Assembly: GCA_041394245.1 (NCBI GenBank)
Contig: JAWKIR010000002.1
Span: 1,550,001 to 1,614,000 of the forward strand
Source: Acidimicrobiales bacterium
GTDB lineage: Bacteria > Actinomycetota > Acidimicrobiia > Acidimicrobiales > Aldehydirespiratoraceae
DNA: 64,000 bases
Direction: 5' to 3'
Both the position numbers and the translations under genes were made by a program. Below the pieces are notes generated by a model. That model did not search any database. It was not told where the DNA came from and saw only the letters and a list, made by a program, of their open reading frames with translations. This document shows, piece by piece, positions 27,399 through 36,632 of this stretch (position 1 is its first letter; every line of letters begins with the position of its first letter).

Positions 27399-27418
27399 CG
27401 GCTCTCCTGATCGCGCGA

Positions 27419-27432
27419 ACAACAAGGGTTGT
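27419..27432. promoter_or_regulatory. Inverted repeat between two divergent GH3 genes
   Basis: ACAAC-aagg-GTTGT, midway between the start codons (27398 and 27480). This is a candidate operator for coordinated control of both glycosidase transcripts. Confidence 0.35.
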
Positions 27433-27479
27433 ACCATCCGGACGCCCCTGCGAGCCCACGATGCCTGGAGTCGTCTCAC

Positions 27480-29861
27480 ATGACCGATCCTCACCCCGAC
27501 TCCACTCTCTACCGAGACCCTGCCGCCGGCATCGGCGAACGGGTCGCCGACCTGCTCGGACGCATGACGCTCGAGGAGAAGGTCGCCCAGCTCGGGGCGA
27601 TCTGGCTCACCTCGCTGGTGCGCGACGAGCACTTCGATGCCGACGCAGTCGCCGAGAAGCTGGCCGACGGGATCGGTCAGGTGACGAGGATCGGGGCGAG
27701 CACGGGTCTACTGGCCGACGAGTCGGCCCGGCTCGGCAACGAGATCCAGCGGGTGCTCGTCGAACGGACCCGGCTCGGCATCCCGACGGTCGTCCACGAG
27801 GAAGGGGTGGGTGGCTTCCTCTCCCGGGGCGCCACCACGTTCCCGCAGGGACTCGGGCTCGCGGCGACCTGGAACACCGACCTCATGGGCGAGGTCGCCG
27901 ATGTGATCCGCACCCAGATGCTCGCCGTGGGAGCCCGGCACAATCTCGCGCCCGTGCTCGATGTGGCCCGCGACCCCCGTTGGGGTCGTGTGGAGGAGAC
28001 CTATGGCGAGTCCCCCGAGCTCTGCGGACGGATGGGGGTCGCCTACGTACGGGGGCTCCAGACCGACGATCTGCGCAACGGGGTCGTCTGTACCGGCAAG
28101 CACTTCCTCGGTTACGCCCTCTCGCAGGGCGGCCGCAATCAGGCGCCCGTGCAGCTCGGCCCGCGCGAGTTGCGCGAGGTCTACGCCGAACCGTTCGCGG
28201 CGGCGATCCGCGACGCAGGCCTCGCGTCGATCATGAACAGCTATTCGTCGATCGACGGAGAACCGGTCGCGGCGAGTCGGGCGCTGCTCACCGATCTCCT
28301 GCGGGGCGAGCTCGGCTTCGCCGGCACCGTCGTGGCCGACTACTTCGCCGTCATGCAGCTGCACCTGAACCACAGGACCGCAGAGGGACCGGAGGAGTCC
28401 GCCCGTCAGGCCCTCACCGCCGGTCTCGACATCGAGCTGCCCTCGCTCGACTGCTATCAGCACCTTCCCGCAGCGGTGCGCGAGGGCCGCATCGACGAGG
28501 CCCTCGTCGACGAGTCGTGCGCCCGTGTGCTGGAGCAGAAGATCCGCCTCGGCCTCTTCGAGCGCCCCTATGTCGACGACCGGGCCGCGCTGGCGGTGTT
28601 CGACACGCCGGACCAACGCGCCCTCGCCCGCCGAGCCGGCGCCGAGGGAACGATCGTGCTGAAGAACGACGGTGTGCTGCCCCTCGACCCGTCGACCGGT
28701 TCGATCGCCGTCATCGGACCCCACGCCGACGACCCGCGCCTGCTCCAGGGCGACTACCACTATCCGACCCATCTGGAGATCATCTACCAGCGAGCCGGGC
28801 TCGAGTCCGACGGGGATCCCGGGACCGGCGCCGAGCAGCTCCCCGAGTCGGGCGGCGCCTTCGCGGCCGGCCCGTACTACACCCCCCACGTCACTCCGCT
28901 CGCCGGGCTCCGCGCCGCGTTGGGCGACACCACCATCGTCCACGAACCGGGCTGCACCGACACCGGCACCGACCGCTCCGGCATCCCAGCCGCGGTCGCC
29001 GCGGCCGCGGCGGCCGACGTGGCCGTCGTCTTCGTCGGCGCCCGCTCCGGACTGGTGCCTTCGGCCACGGTTGGCGAGGCCCGCGATGCGACCGACCTCC
29101 GTCTTCCCGGCGTCCAGTCCGACCTGGTCGCGGCGGTCGCGGCGACCGGCACGCCGACCGTCGTGGTCATCATCAGTGGCCGGGTGCACACGCTCGTCGA
29201 CGAGAACGCCGCCGCCGATGCGCTCGTGTGGTCGATTCTCCCCGGCGAGGAGGGCGGCAACGCCATCGCCGACGTCCTCACCGGTGCCGTCAACCCGGCC
29301 GGACGACTCCCGGTCACCATGCCCGAGCACGTCGGCCAGATCCCGCTGCATCACGACATGCGACAACGGGGCGACAAGGCCGAGTTCTACGGCGGCTATG
29401 TCGACTGCGACGTCACTGCCCTCCATCCGTTCGGCCACGGGCTCTCGTACACCTCGTTCGCCTACGGCGAGATGACGGTCGTCGCGGGCTCGACGACGAC
29501 ACCGACGACGATCTCGGTCGAGGTGACCAACACCGGCGAGCGTGACGGTGACGAGGTGGTCCAGCTCTATGCGACCGACGACGTCGCGTCGGTCGCCCGA
29601 CCGATCCGCGAACTGGTCGGCTTCTGCCGGGTCGCGATTCCCGCCGGCGGCACGCGCCGGGTCGCGTTCACCGTCGACCCCAGCCGGCTGGCCTTCCACG
29701 GCCTCGACATGCGCCACACCACCGAGCCGGGCACGTTCACGTTCCGTATCGGCGGCTCATCGGACGACCCCGCGATGCTCGAGCAGCAGGTGACGCTCGA
29801 CGGCGAGCGAACCGAGTACCGACGGGCCGATATCGTGGCGACGACCGCCGAGGTGGGCTGA
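27480..29861 (+). CDS. GH3 beta-glucosidase/beta-xylosidase-type glycosidase
   Basis: 793 residues from ATG 27480. RVADLLGRMTLEEKVAQLG opens the GH3 barrel. The nucleophile is Asp287 in VVADYFAVM, KHFLGY is the substrate-binding Lys-His, and the second domain has ALVWSILPGEEGGNAIADVL. An Fn3-like C-terminal domain follows. The overall pattern is closest to bacterial beta-xylosidase/beta-glucosidase GH3 enzymes. No signal peptide. The sulfatase gene starts 2 bp after its stop, so the pair is co-transcribed and probably acts on the same sugar source. Confidence 0.92.
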   Translation: MTDPHPDSTLYRDPAAGIGERVADLLGRMTLEEKVAQLGAIWLTSLVRDEHFDADAVAEKLADGIGQVTRIGASTGLLADESARLGNEIQRVLVERTRLGIPTVVHEEGVGGFLSRGATTFPQGLGLAATWNTDLMGEVADVIRTQMLAVGARHNLAPVLDVARDPRWGRVEETYGESPELCGRMGVAYVRGLQTDDLRNGVVCTGKHFLGYALSQGGRNQAPVQLGPRELREVYAEPFAAAIRDAGLASIMNSYSSIDGEPVAASRALLTDLLRGELGFAGTVVADYFAVMQLHLNHRTAEGPEESARQALTAGLDIELPSLDCYQHLPAAVREGRIDEALVDESCARVLEQKIRLGLFERPYVDDRAALAVFDTPDQRALARRAGAEGTIVLKNDGVLPLDPSTGSIAVIGPHADDPRLLQGDYHYPTHLEIIYQRAGLESDGDPGTGAEQLPESGGAFAAGPYYTPHVTPLAGLRAALGDTTIVHEPGCTDTGTDRSGIPAAVAAAAAADVAVVFVGARSGLVPSATVGEARDATDLRLPGVQSDLVAAVAATGTPTVVVIISGRVHTLVDENAAADALVWSILPGEEGGNAIADVLTGAVNPAGRLPVTMPEHVGQIPLHHDMRQRGDKAEFYGGYVDCDVTALHPFGHGLSYTSFAYGEMTVVAGSTTTPTTISVEVTNTGERDGDEVVQLYATDDVASVARPIRELVGFCRVAIPAGGTRRVAFTVDPSRLAFHGLDMRHTTEPGTFTFRIGGSSDDPAMLEQQVTLDGERTEYRRADIVATTAEVG

Positions 29862-29863
29862 CC

Positions 29864-31354
29864 ATGCGATTTCTCTACATCGACATCGACACGCTCCGGG
29901 CCGATCACCTCGGCTGCTACGGCTACCACCGCGACACCACACCCAACATCGACGCGCTAGCTGCGGAAGGCGTCCGCTACGACAACGTCTATGCGTCCGA
30001 CGTGCCGTGCCTGCCGTCGCGCACCGCGCTGGCCACCGGCCTGTTCGGGATCCGCAACGGCGTCGTGAACCACGGCGGCCTCGCCGCCGACCTGCGCCCC
30101 GAGGGGGCGACCCGGAACTTCTTCGGCAAGGTGGCGAACCAGTCGTGGGCGTCGAAGTTCTACTGGGCGGGGTGGCACACGGCGTCGATCTCGAGCTTCC
30201 CGTTCCGCCACTCCGCCTCGTGGTGGAACCACGGGGTGATGGAGGCGATGAACCTCATGCGGGGCTTCGGTGGCGAGCGGGCCGACGAGGTGCTGCCCGG
30301 CGCGCTCGACTGGCTGGATCGCCGCGGCGCGGCCGACAACTGGTTCCTCCATCTGCATCTCTGGGACCCCCACACCCCCTACAACACGCCCGACGACTAC
30401 GGGAACCCGTTCGCCGGCGACGCGGCGCCGGCCTGGCACACGGAGGCGATCCGGGAACGGAACTGGGATCTCGCCGGCCCGCACTCGGCCCAGGAGCCCT
30501 GGGGATTCTCACCCGACGAGTGGGGCTCGCCGCCCCCTCGCCAGCCGTGGAACGCCGCGACGATGGCCGACGTGAAGGGCATCTTCGACGGCTACGACGT
30601 CGGCATCCGCTACGCCGACGATGCCGTCGGGACGGTCATGAACAAGCTGGCCGACCTCGGCGTGCTCGACGACACCGCGGTGCTCGTCTCCTCCGATCAC
30701 GGCGAGGCGTTCGGCGAACTCGGCGTCTACGCCGACCACCAGGCGTCCGACGAGGCGACGTGTCACATCCCGTCGGTCCTGCGCTGGCCCGGCCTGGAGC
30801 CTCGGGTCTTCTCCGGCCTGCAGTACCACCTCGACATCGCGGCGACCGTCGTCGACCTGGCCGGAATCCCGCTGCCCACCGGATGGTGGAGCGGCGAGAG
30901 CACGAAGGCCGACCTCGACGCGGGCACCGACGAGGGACGCGACGCCCTCTTCTTGTCGCAGGGCGCCTGGTCCTGCCAACGAGGTGTGCGGTGGGGCGAC
31001 CACCTCTACCTGCGCACCTGGCACGACGGCTATCACCCGCACTGGAACGACGAGATGCTCTTCGACATCGCCCGGGACCCCCACGAGGTCGACGACCTCG
31101 CGGCGACCCAGCCGGCGACGGTCGCCGAGGCGGCGGCGCTGCTCGACGCGTGGACCGCCGCACAGATCGAGCAGTCGCTCGGCGACCTGGGCGATCCGAT
31201 GGCGATCGTGCTCGAGGAGGGCGGTCCGCTGCACGTGCGAGGGCACCTCCCCGCTTACCTCGAACGTCTGCGCGAGACGGGGCGATCGCACTGGGCCGAC
31301 GTGCTGGTGGAGCGCTTTGCCGAGGATGCGGCGGGCGGTTCGCCGTCACGCTGA
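29864..31354 (+). CDS. Sulfatase (formylglycine-dependent)
   Basis: 496 residues. The type I sulfatase active site CLPSRTALATG has Cys49, expected to be converted to formylglycine (C-x-P-x-R). Metal ligands appear as YIDIDTLRADHLG at the N-terminus and SSDHGEAFGELG later. No signal peptide is visible, so it is probably cytoplasmic and acts on imported sulfated sugars. It directly follows a GH3 gene, implying desulfation coupled to glycoside cleavage. Neither a maturation enzyme nor a transporter is encoded in the window. Confidence 0.93.
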   Translation: MRFLYIDIDTLRADHLGCYGYHRDTTPNIDALAAEGVRYDNVYASDVPCLPSRTALATGLFGIRNGVVNHGGLAADLRPEGATRNFFGKVANQSWASKFYWAGWHTASISSFPFRHSASWWNHGVMEAMNLMRGFGGERADEVLPGALDWLDRRGAADNWFLHLHLWDPHTPYNTPDDYGNPFAGDAAPAWHTEAIRERNWDLAGPHSAQEPWGFSPDEWGSPPPRQPWNAATMADVKGIFDGYDVGIRYADDAVGTVMNKLADLGVLDDTAVLVSSDHGEAFGELGVYADHQASDEATCHIPSVLRWPGLEPRVFSGLQYHLDIAATVVDLAGIPLPTGWWSGESTKADLDAGTDEGRDALFLSQGAWSCQRGVRWGDHLYLRTWHDGYHPHWNDEMLFDIARDPHEVDDLAATQPATVAEAAALLDAWTAAQIEQSLGDLGDPMAIVLEEGGPLHVRGHLPAYLERLRETGRSHWADVLVERFAEDAAGGSPSR

Positions 31355-31374
31355 CCGTGCGCTAGGAGTAGCCC

Positions 31375-32214
31375 ATGACCGAGACGCCATCGATCCTTCA
31401 TCTCGAGCCGAGCGGCGAGAACCGCTACGCCGTGGCCAACGCCGGCGATGCCGCCGCCAATCCCGTCGTCTTCGGCGGACAGTTGCTCGCCCAGATGATC
31501 ACCGCGGCGGTGGCCCACAGCCCGGGCAAGACCGTGAAGACGATCCACACGACCTTCGCCCGCGCCGCCCGCGTCGATGCCGACACCGAGCTGATCGTCG
31601 ACACGTTCCATTCCGGCCGCGCGTTCGCGAGCCACACCATCACCGCGGTGCAGGGCGACCGGATCTGCGCCCGGGCCCAGGTGCTCACCGATGCCGACGA
31701 ACCCGACCTGATCGAGCACCACGCGCCGGCCCCGGACCTCACGCAACCGAGCGGCGAGGGCGACACCGGTCACTCGGTGTTCCCCGGCGCCGAGTTCGTG
31801 ATCGCCGACGGCGTCGACCTCGTCGACAGCGCAGCGCCGGTCGGGCCGGCCGAGCTGACGGTCTGGTACCGCAGCCGGAACACTCCCGACGATCCGGCGA
31901 TCAACCAGGCGGTCCTCTCCTGGGGCACCGACGGGTTCCTGATCGGCACGGCCATGCGGCCCCACGCCGGCCTCGGCTACGACCGTGCCCATGTCGACGT
32001 GTCGACCGGCGTCATCGGCCACACCCTCACGTTCCATCGGCCGTTCTCGATGACCGACTGGCTGCTCATGCAACACGAGGCACCCTTCGCGGGAGGCGGC
32101 CGCAGCTACGGCCGCTGCCACATCTTCGACTCGTCCGGCGCCCTCGTCGCCAGCTACGTCCAGGACAACATGATCCGGGCGATGCCGGAGGGCCAGGCCG
32201 GCAGGGGCATGTAG
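31375..32214 (+). CDS. Acyl-CoA thioesterase II (TesB family)
   Basis: 279 residues forming a double hot-dog. VVFGGQLLAQMITAAVAHS and KTIHTTFARAARVD mark the first half, with WYRSRNTPDDPAINQAVLSW and MQHEAPFAGGGRSYGRCHIF in the second. TesB enzymes hydrolyse medium- and long-chain acyl-CoAs. AGGAG lies 8 bp before ATG 31375. It follows the sulfatase by 20 bp and may share its transcript, although the functions are unrelated. Confidence 0.9.
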   Translation: MTETPSILHLEPSGENRYAVANAGDAAANPVVFGGQLLAQMITAAVAHSPGKTVKTIHTTFARAARVDADTELIVDTFHSGRAFASHTITAVQGDRICARAQVLTDADEPDLIEHHAPAPDLTQPSGEGDTGHSVFPGAEFVIADGVDLVDSAAPVGPAELTVWYRSRNTPDDPAINQAVLSWGTDGFLIGTAMRPHAGLGYDRAHVDVSTGVIGHTLTFHRPFSMTDWLLMQHEAPFAGGGRSYGRCHIFDSSGALVASYVQDNMIRAMPEGQAGRGM

Positions 32215-32245
32215 CCACGCGGGAATACCGTCGACCCCACCACGT

Positions 32246-32298
32246 TGATCATCGACAGAGGCGATGACCGCACCCTGCGATATCGCCTCCGATGATCA
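32246..32298 (+). promoter_or_regulatory. Long stem-loop in the leader of the DUF151 gene
   Basis: TGATCATCG (32246-32254) pairs with CGATGATCA (32290-32298) and GAGGCGAT (32258-32265) pairs with ATCGCCTC (32282-32289). This gives 17 bp with one 3-nt bulge and a 16-nt loop. It ends 6 bp before the Shine-Dalgarno AAGGGAGG. With no T-run, it is either a terminator of the thioesterase transcript or a leader element. Confidence 0.55.
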
Positions 32299-32318
32299 CG
32301 TCCGAAGGGAGGCGCCGA

Positions 32319-32897
32319 ATGATCGCGATGGAACTCATGGGACTCCAGGTCGAGCCCGACACCGGCGCCCCCATCGTGCTGCTGCGTGAAGCCACCGGCC
32401 TCCACCGCATCCTGCCGGTGCACATCGGCACCCCCGAGGCCATCGCCATCGCCGTCGGGATGGAGGGCGCGATGACCTCACGGCCCCTCACCCACGACCT
32501 CCTCATCGACGTGCTCGAGAGCGCCGCCACCCGCCTGCAACGAGTCGACGTCACCGAGCTCGTCGACGGCACCTACCACGCCGAACTCGAGCTGCACGGA
32601 CCGTCAGGCGTGCAGCGGGTGTCGAGCCGCCCCTCCGATGCGATCGCCCTGGCGGTGCGGATCGGCGCGCCGATCTTCGCCGACGAGGCGGTGCTCGACG
32701 AGGCCGGCCTCGAGGTGGTGGAGATCCAGGAGGTGGAGATCCAGGAGGTCGGCGGCACTCCGATGACCGCCGACGAGATCGACACGACGGTCGAGGAGTT
32801 CACGTCGTTCCTCGACGCGATCGACCCCGCCGACTTCGCCTCCCCCGACCCCGACTCCCCCGACCCCGACTCCCCCAGCGACGAGGAACCGTCATGA
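32319..32897 (+). CDS. DUF151 (bifunctional nuclease-domain) protein
   Basis: 192 residues. The DUF151 core runs MIAMELMGLQVEPDTGAPIV, LPVHIGTPEAIAIAVG, RPLTHDLLIDVL and SSRPSDAIALAVRIGAPIF, with an acidic Pro/Asp-rich tail containing repeated DPDSP. A related plant/Mycobacterium protein has DNase/RNase activity, but the bacterial role is unclear. The start is the second ATG (32319), 6 bp after AAGGGAGG; the ATG at 32292 lies inside the leader hairpin. The stop overlaps the thioredoxin start (ATGA). Confidence 0.9.
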   Translation: MIAMELMGLQVEPDTGAPIVLLREATGLHRILPVHIGTPEAIAIAVGMEGAMTSRPLTHDLLIDVLESAATRLQRVDVTELVDGTYHAELELHGPSGVQRVSSRPSDAIALAVRIGAPIFADEAVLDEAGLEVVEIQEVEIQEVGGTPMTADEIDTTVEEFTSFLDAIDPADFASPDPDSPDPDSPSDEEPS

Positions 32898-33316
32898 GCA
32901 ACACCGTGGCCTGCACCACGTGCGGCACCCGCAACCGCACCCCGGTCGTGACCGGCGGCCGCCCGCGGTGTGCGAGCTGCAAGGCCGACCTTCCCTGGCT
33001 GGTCGACGCGACCGGCGACGAGCTCACCCCGGCCCTCGATCAGTCCGCCCTTCCGGTGCTCGTCGACCTCTGGGCACCCTGGTGCGGCCCCTGCAAGGCG
33101 GTCGCTCCTGCGCTCGAACAGCTGGCCGCCGATCTCGCCGGCAGCCTGCGGGTCGTGAAGGTCAATGTCGACAACGCCCCCGAGGTCTCGGCCCGGCTGG
33201 GGGTACAGGGCATCCCCACGATGGTGCTCTACCGCGGCGGCGTCGAGATCGCCCGCCAGGTCGGCGCACTTCCCGGCCACGCGATCCGTCAGTGGGTCGA
33301 TCAGGCCCTCGCCTGA
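32894..33316 (+). CDS. trxC: Thioredoxin 2-type protein with N-terminal zinc ribbon
   Basis: 140 residues. Residues 1-35 hold two CxxC pairs (ACTTCGTRN and RCASCKADL) forming a zinc ribbon, followed by a thioredoxin domain with the active site WAPWCGPCK, cis-Pro in QGIPTMVLY and the usual C-terminal helix. This is the architecture of E. coli thioredoxin 2, an oxidative-stress-linked disulfide reductase. It is translationally coupled to DUF151. Confidence 0.9.
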   Translation: MSNTVACTTCGTRNRTPVVTGGRPRCASCKADLPWLVDATGDELTPALDQSALPVLVDLWAPWCGPCKAVAPALEQLAADLAGSLRVVKVNVDNAPEVSARLGVQGIPTMVLYRGGVEIARQVGALPGHAIRQWVDQALA

Positions 33317-33351
33317 CTACGATTCGCTCCGGAGACGACACCGGAGGGGCC

Positions 33352-34611
33352 ATGAGCGGCATCGAGAAGCGATTGATCGACCCGGCATTCTGGCGCCAGC
33401 CGCTGGCCGCGAGGATGCTCGAGTTCGCCGAGATCCGCGAGATCGGCCCGTTCGTACCGGTCGACTTCCACAACGAACTCATCGGTGCCGACGAGCGGTT
33501 CCACGCCGTGACCCGCTACGACGACGTGGTCCAGATCAGCCGCCGACCCCTCGACTTCTGTTCCGGCAAGGGCGCGGTCTCGATCATCGACATGCCCGAG
33601 CAGATGCTCGAGTTCTTCGGCTCGTTCATCAACATGGACGACCCCCGTCACGCCCGCCAGCGCGGCATCGTCGCCCGCTCCTTCACCCCCCGACAGCTCC
33701 AGGGTGTCCTCGATTCGGTCGAGACCATCTGCAGCGAGGTCATCGACGGGTTCTGCGAGGAGGGCGAGGTCGACCTCGTCAAGGCGCTCTCGGAGCCCTA
33801 CCCGCTGCTCATCATCTGCGACATGGTCGGCATCCCCCGCAGCGAGTTCCAGACGGTGCTCGACGCCACCAACGTGATCCTCGGCGGCGGCGACCCCGAA
33901 TACATGGGCGACGGCGACCCCATGGAGCAGCTGATCGGCGCGGCGATGCAACTCCTCGGCATCATGGGCGAGCTCACCGCGGCGCGACAGGCCAACCCGA
34001 CCGACGACCTCATCTCGAGCCTCGTCCACAATGATCTCGGCGAAGACATGATGACCCCGGCCGAGATCGGATCGTTCTTCATCCTCCTTGCCGTCGCCGG
34101 CAACGACACGACCCGCACGGCGATCAGCCACGGCATGAACCTGCTGGGACTGAATCCGGACCAGCGCGAGATCTGGCAGAACGACGTCGACGGGGTGACC
34201 GACACCGCGGTCGAGGAGATCGTGAGGGTCGCCTCCCCGGTCACCTTCATGCGCCGCACCGCGACCGGCGACCACGAGGTGTCGGGTCATCGCTTCTCCG
34301 AGGGCGACCGCCTCGTCCTCTTCTACGGGGCGGCCAACCGCGACCCGCGACAGTTCACCGACCCCGAGCGGTTCGACGTGCGACGCGACCCGAACCCGCA
34401 GCTCGGCTTCGGCGGTCCGGGCCCGCACTTCTGCCTCGGCGCGCATCTCGCCCGCCGCGAGCTCTCGGTGGCGTTCCGCCAACTCTTCGCCCGGCTCCCC
34501 GACATCGAGGTCTGCGGCGATCCCGTTCCCCTCGAGGCGGCCGGCATTCCCCTGGTCGGCGGGATCAAGCACCTGCCGGTGCGATTCACGCCCTCGGCCC
34601 GGATGAGCTAG
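33352..34611 (+). CDS. Cytochrome P450
   Basis: 419 residues from ATG 33352 with GGAGG 5 bp upstream. The heme loop GFGGPGPHFCLGAHLARRE has thiolate Cys361; the I-helix is LAVAGNDTTRTAISHG and the K-helix EEIVRV supplies E-x-x-R. The pattern MRRTATGDHEVSGHRFSEGD resembles actinobacterial CYP125/CYP142-like and related steroid- or fatty-acid-oxidising P450s, but the substrate is not determinable. A TACGAT box (33318-33323) could provide its own promoter. The stop shares CTAG with the convergent hydrolase gene. Confidence 0.93.
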   Translation: MSGIEKRLIDPAFWRQPLAARMLEFAEIREIGPFVPVDFHNELIGADERFHAVTRYDDVVQISRRPLDFCSGKGAVSIIDMPEQMLEFFGSFINMDDPRHARQRGIVARSFTPRQLQGVLDSVETICSEVIDGFCEEGEVDLVKALSEPYPLLIICDMVGIPRSEFQTVLDATNVILGGGDPEYMGDGDPMEQLIGAAMQLLGIMGELTAARQANPTDDLISSLVHNDLGEDMMTPAEIGSFFILLAVAGNDTTRTAISHGMNLLGLNPDQREIWQNDVDGVTDTAVEEIVRVASPVTFMRRTATGDHEVSGHRFSEGDRLVLFYGAANRDPRQFTDPERFDVRRDPNPQLGFGGPGPHFCLGAHLARRELSVAFRQLFARLPDIEVCGDPVPLEAAGIPLVGGIKHLPVRFTPSARMS

Positions 34612-35288
34612 GGCGCCTCGCCGGGCGACGCCCAGAGCGTGCAGAGCTCGTCGGCGGTGGTGACCGTCGCGATCATCGAGAGCGTGTGCTCGATCACCGA
34701 GTCGGCATAGGCGGCCGGGATGCCGGCGACTGCGTCGCGTACCAACACGACCTGATAGCCGAGGTCGATCGCGTTGATGCAGAGACCGAGGATGCCGAGG
34801 TTCACCGAGACGCCGGTGGCCACGACGGTGGTGATGCCCATGTTGCGCAGCATCTGGTCGAGCGAGGTCGACATGAACGGGGTCATGCCGTGCATCCGGG
34901 CAACCACGACATCGGCCGGCTCGGGTCCGAGCTCGGGCACGAGGGCCGCCCCGGGGGTGCCGATCTCGGTCGGGACCACGCCCTGTTCTCGGCGCAGCCT
35001 CTCACCGAGGGCGAAGATCCTGCAGTTCTCGGTGGCTCCGGCGCCGTCGGCCCGGTACTCGGCCGTGCAGTGCACCACCCGTGCGCCGACGGCCCGCGCC
35101 GCCCGACACACCTGCGCCGCGTGGGCGATGGTGCCGGTCTCGGCCACGCGCTCGACCAGGGCGGGAAGGAGGGCGCCGTCGCCCACCACACCCTGCTGGA
35201 GTTCCATGGTCAACACGGCCGTCGATGCCGGGTCGACCAGGGCCCGGAGCCGGTCACGATTCTTGCGAGCTTTGTCATCTGCGTCCAC
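34608..35288 (-). CDS. Isochorismatase-like cysteine hydrolase
   Basis: 226 residues from GTG 35288. TAVLTMELQQGVVGD carries Glu where the first catalytic Asp is usual, HCTAEYRADG follows, and GVSVNLGILGLCINAIDLGY spans the nucleophile region. In this last segment the usual C-V-x-x-T is replaced by S-V-N-L-G, with a Cys seven residues later, so the nucleophile is doubtful. The protein may be a diverged amidohydrolase-fold member. Divergent from an acyl-CoA dehydrogenase. Longer in-frame extensions run antisense to that gene and were rejected. Confidence 0.72.
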   Translation of the reverse strand: MDADDKARKNRDRLRALVDPASTAVLTMELQQGVVGDGALLPALVERVAETGTIAHAAQVCRAARAVGARVVHCTAEYRADGAGATENCRIFALGERLRREQGVVPTEIGTPGAALVPELGPEPADVVVARMHGMTPFMSTSLDQMLRNMGITTVVATGVSVNLGILGLCINAIDLGYQVVLVRDAVAGIPAAYADSVIEHTLSMIATVTTADELCTLWASPGEAP

Positions 35289-35336
35289 GGTGGGAACATG
35301 ATGGCCCAAGCCGGCCACCAAGGGAGCGACCGACAC

Positions 35337-36632
35337 ATGTGGGATTTCGAGACCGAGCCCGACTATCAGGCGAAACTGGACTGGGCCGACGCCTTCGTCC
35401 GCGAGGAGGTCGAACCACTCGACCATGTGCTCGGCAGCCCGTTCGACAAGAGCAACCCGCGGGTCATCGAACTGATCCGGCCGCTCCAGCAACAGGTGAA
35501 GGACCAGGAGCTGTGGGCGTGTCATCTCGGCCCCGAACTCGGCGGACCGGGCTACGGCCAGGTGAAGCTGGCCCTGCTCAACGAGATCCTGGGACGCTCC
35601 TCGTGGGCGCCGACGATCTTCGGCTGCCAGGCCCCCGATTCGGGCAACGCCGAGATCCTCGCCCACTACGGCACCGAGGAACAGAAGGCCCGCTATCTCG
35701 CACCACTGCTCGAGAACCACATCTCGTCGTGCTACTCGATGACCGAACCCCACGCCGGCGCCGACCCGACCCTGTTCACCACCCGCGCCGAGCTCGACGG
35801 TGACGAATGGGTGATCAACGGCGAGAAGTGGTTCTCGTCGAACGCCAAGTACTCGACGTTCCTGATCGTCATGGCGGTCACCAATCCCGACATCAGCGCC
35901 TACCAGGGCATGTCGATGTTCATCGTCCCGACCGACACCCCGGGGATCGAGTTCGTCCGCAACGTCGGGCTGGGCACCGAGTCCGAGGAGCACGCCTCCC
36001 ACGCCTATCTGCGCTACAACGACGTCCGCGTGCCGGCCGACCACGTGCTCGGCGGAGAGGGTCAGGCCTTCGCGATCGCCCAGACCCGCCTCGGTGGCGG
36101 ACGCATCCACCACGCGATGCGGACGATCGCCACGCTCCGTCAGGCGTTCGACCTGATGTGCGAGCGGGCGCTGTCGCGTGATGTCAGGGGCGGCAACCTC
36201 GCCTCGCTCGGGATCACCCAGGAGAAGATCGCCGACAGCTGGATCGAGATCGAACAGTTCCGCCTGCTCGTCCTGCGCACGGCCTGGCTGATCGACAAGC
36301 ACAACGACTACCGGCGAGTCCGCAAGGACATCTCGGCGATCAAGGCGGCGATGCCGAAGGTCCTCCACGACGTCGTGCAGCGCTCCATGCACCTTCACGG
36401 CTCTCTCGGCGTCTCGAACGAGATGCCATTCAGCAGCTGGATGCTCACCGCCGAGGTGATGGGCCTGGCGGACGGGCCGACCGAGAACCACAAGGTCGTC
36501 TTGGCCCGGCAGCTGCTCAAGGGCTACGAACCACACGAGGGACTGTTCCCCCGTGGCCACCTGCCGGCGGTGCGGGCGGCCGCGCGCGAGAAGCTCGCCG
36601 ACTTCATCGAGCACGAAGCCGGCAACCTCTGA
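35337..36632 (+). CDS. Acyl-CoA dehydrogenase
   Basis: 431 residues. FAD and substrate segments of the family are clear: CYSMTEPHAGADPTLFTTRA, GEKWFSSNAKYSTFLIVM and GRIHHAMRTIATLRQAFDLM; the C-terminal HGSLGVSNEMPFSSW region is also typical. This longer subgroup is seen in actinobacterial phosphotransferase-like/ACAD11-type enzymes. Start ATG 35337 (MWDFETEPDY) has AGGGAG 10 bp upstream; ATG 35298 would add 13 residues. Its stop overlaps the PNP start (TGATG), so PNP is translated from the same mRNA. Confidence 0.9.
   Translation: MWDFETEPDYQAKLDWADAFVREEVEPLDHVLGSPFDKSNPRVIELIRPLQQQVKDQELWACHLGPELGGPGYGQVKLALLNEILGRSSWAPTIFGCQAPDSGNAEILAHYGTEEQKARYLAPLLENHISSCYSMTEPHAGADPTLFTTRAELDGDEWVINGEKWFSSNAKYSTFLIVMAVTNPDISAYQGMSMFIVPTDTPGIEFVRNVGLGTESEEHASHAYLRYNDVRVPADHVLGGEGQAFAIAQTRLGGGRIHHAMRTIATLRQAFDLMCERALSRDVRGGNLASLGITQEKIADSWIEIEQFRLLVLRTAWLIDKHNDYRRVRKDISAIKAAMPKVLHDVVQRSMHLHGSLGVSNEMPFSSWMLTAEVMGLADGPTENHKVVLARQLLKGYEPHEGLFPRGHLPAVRAAAREKLADFIEHEAGNL

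Noticed and set aside
32718..32747. Duplicated 15-bp GGAGATCCAGGAGGT unit as an internal ribosome-binding site
   Set aside because: It is in frame within DUF151 (VEIQEVEIQEV) and no start codon follows at a suitable distance in an open frame of its own.
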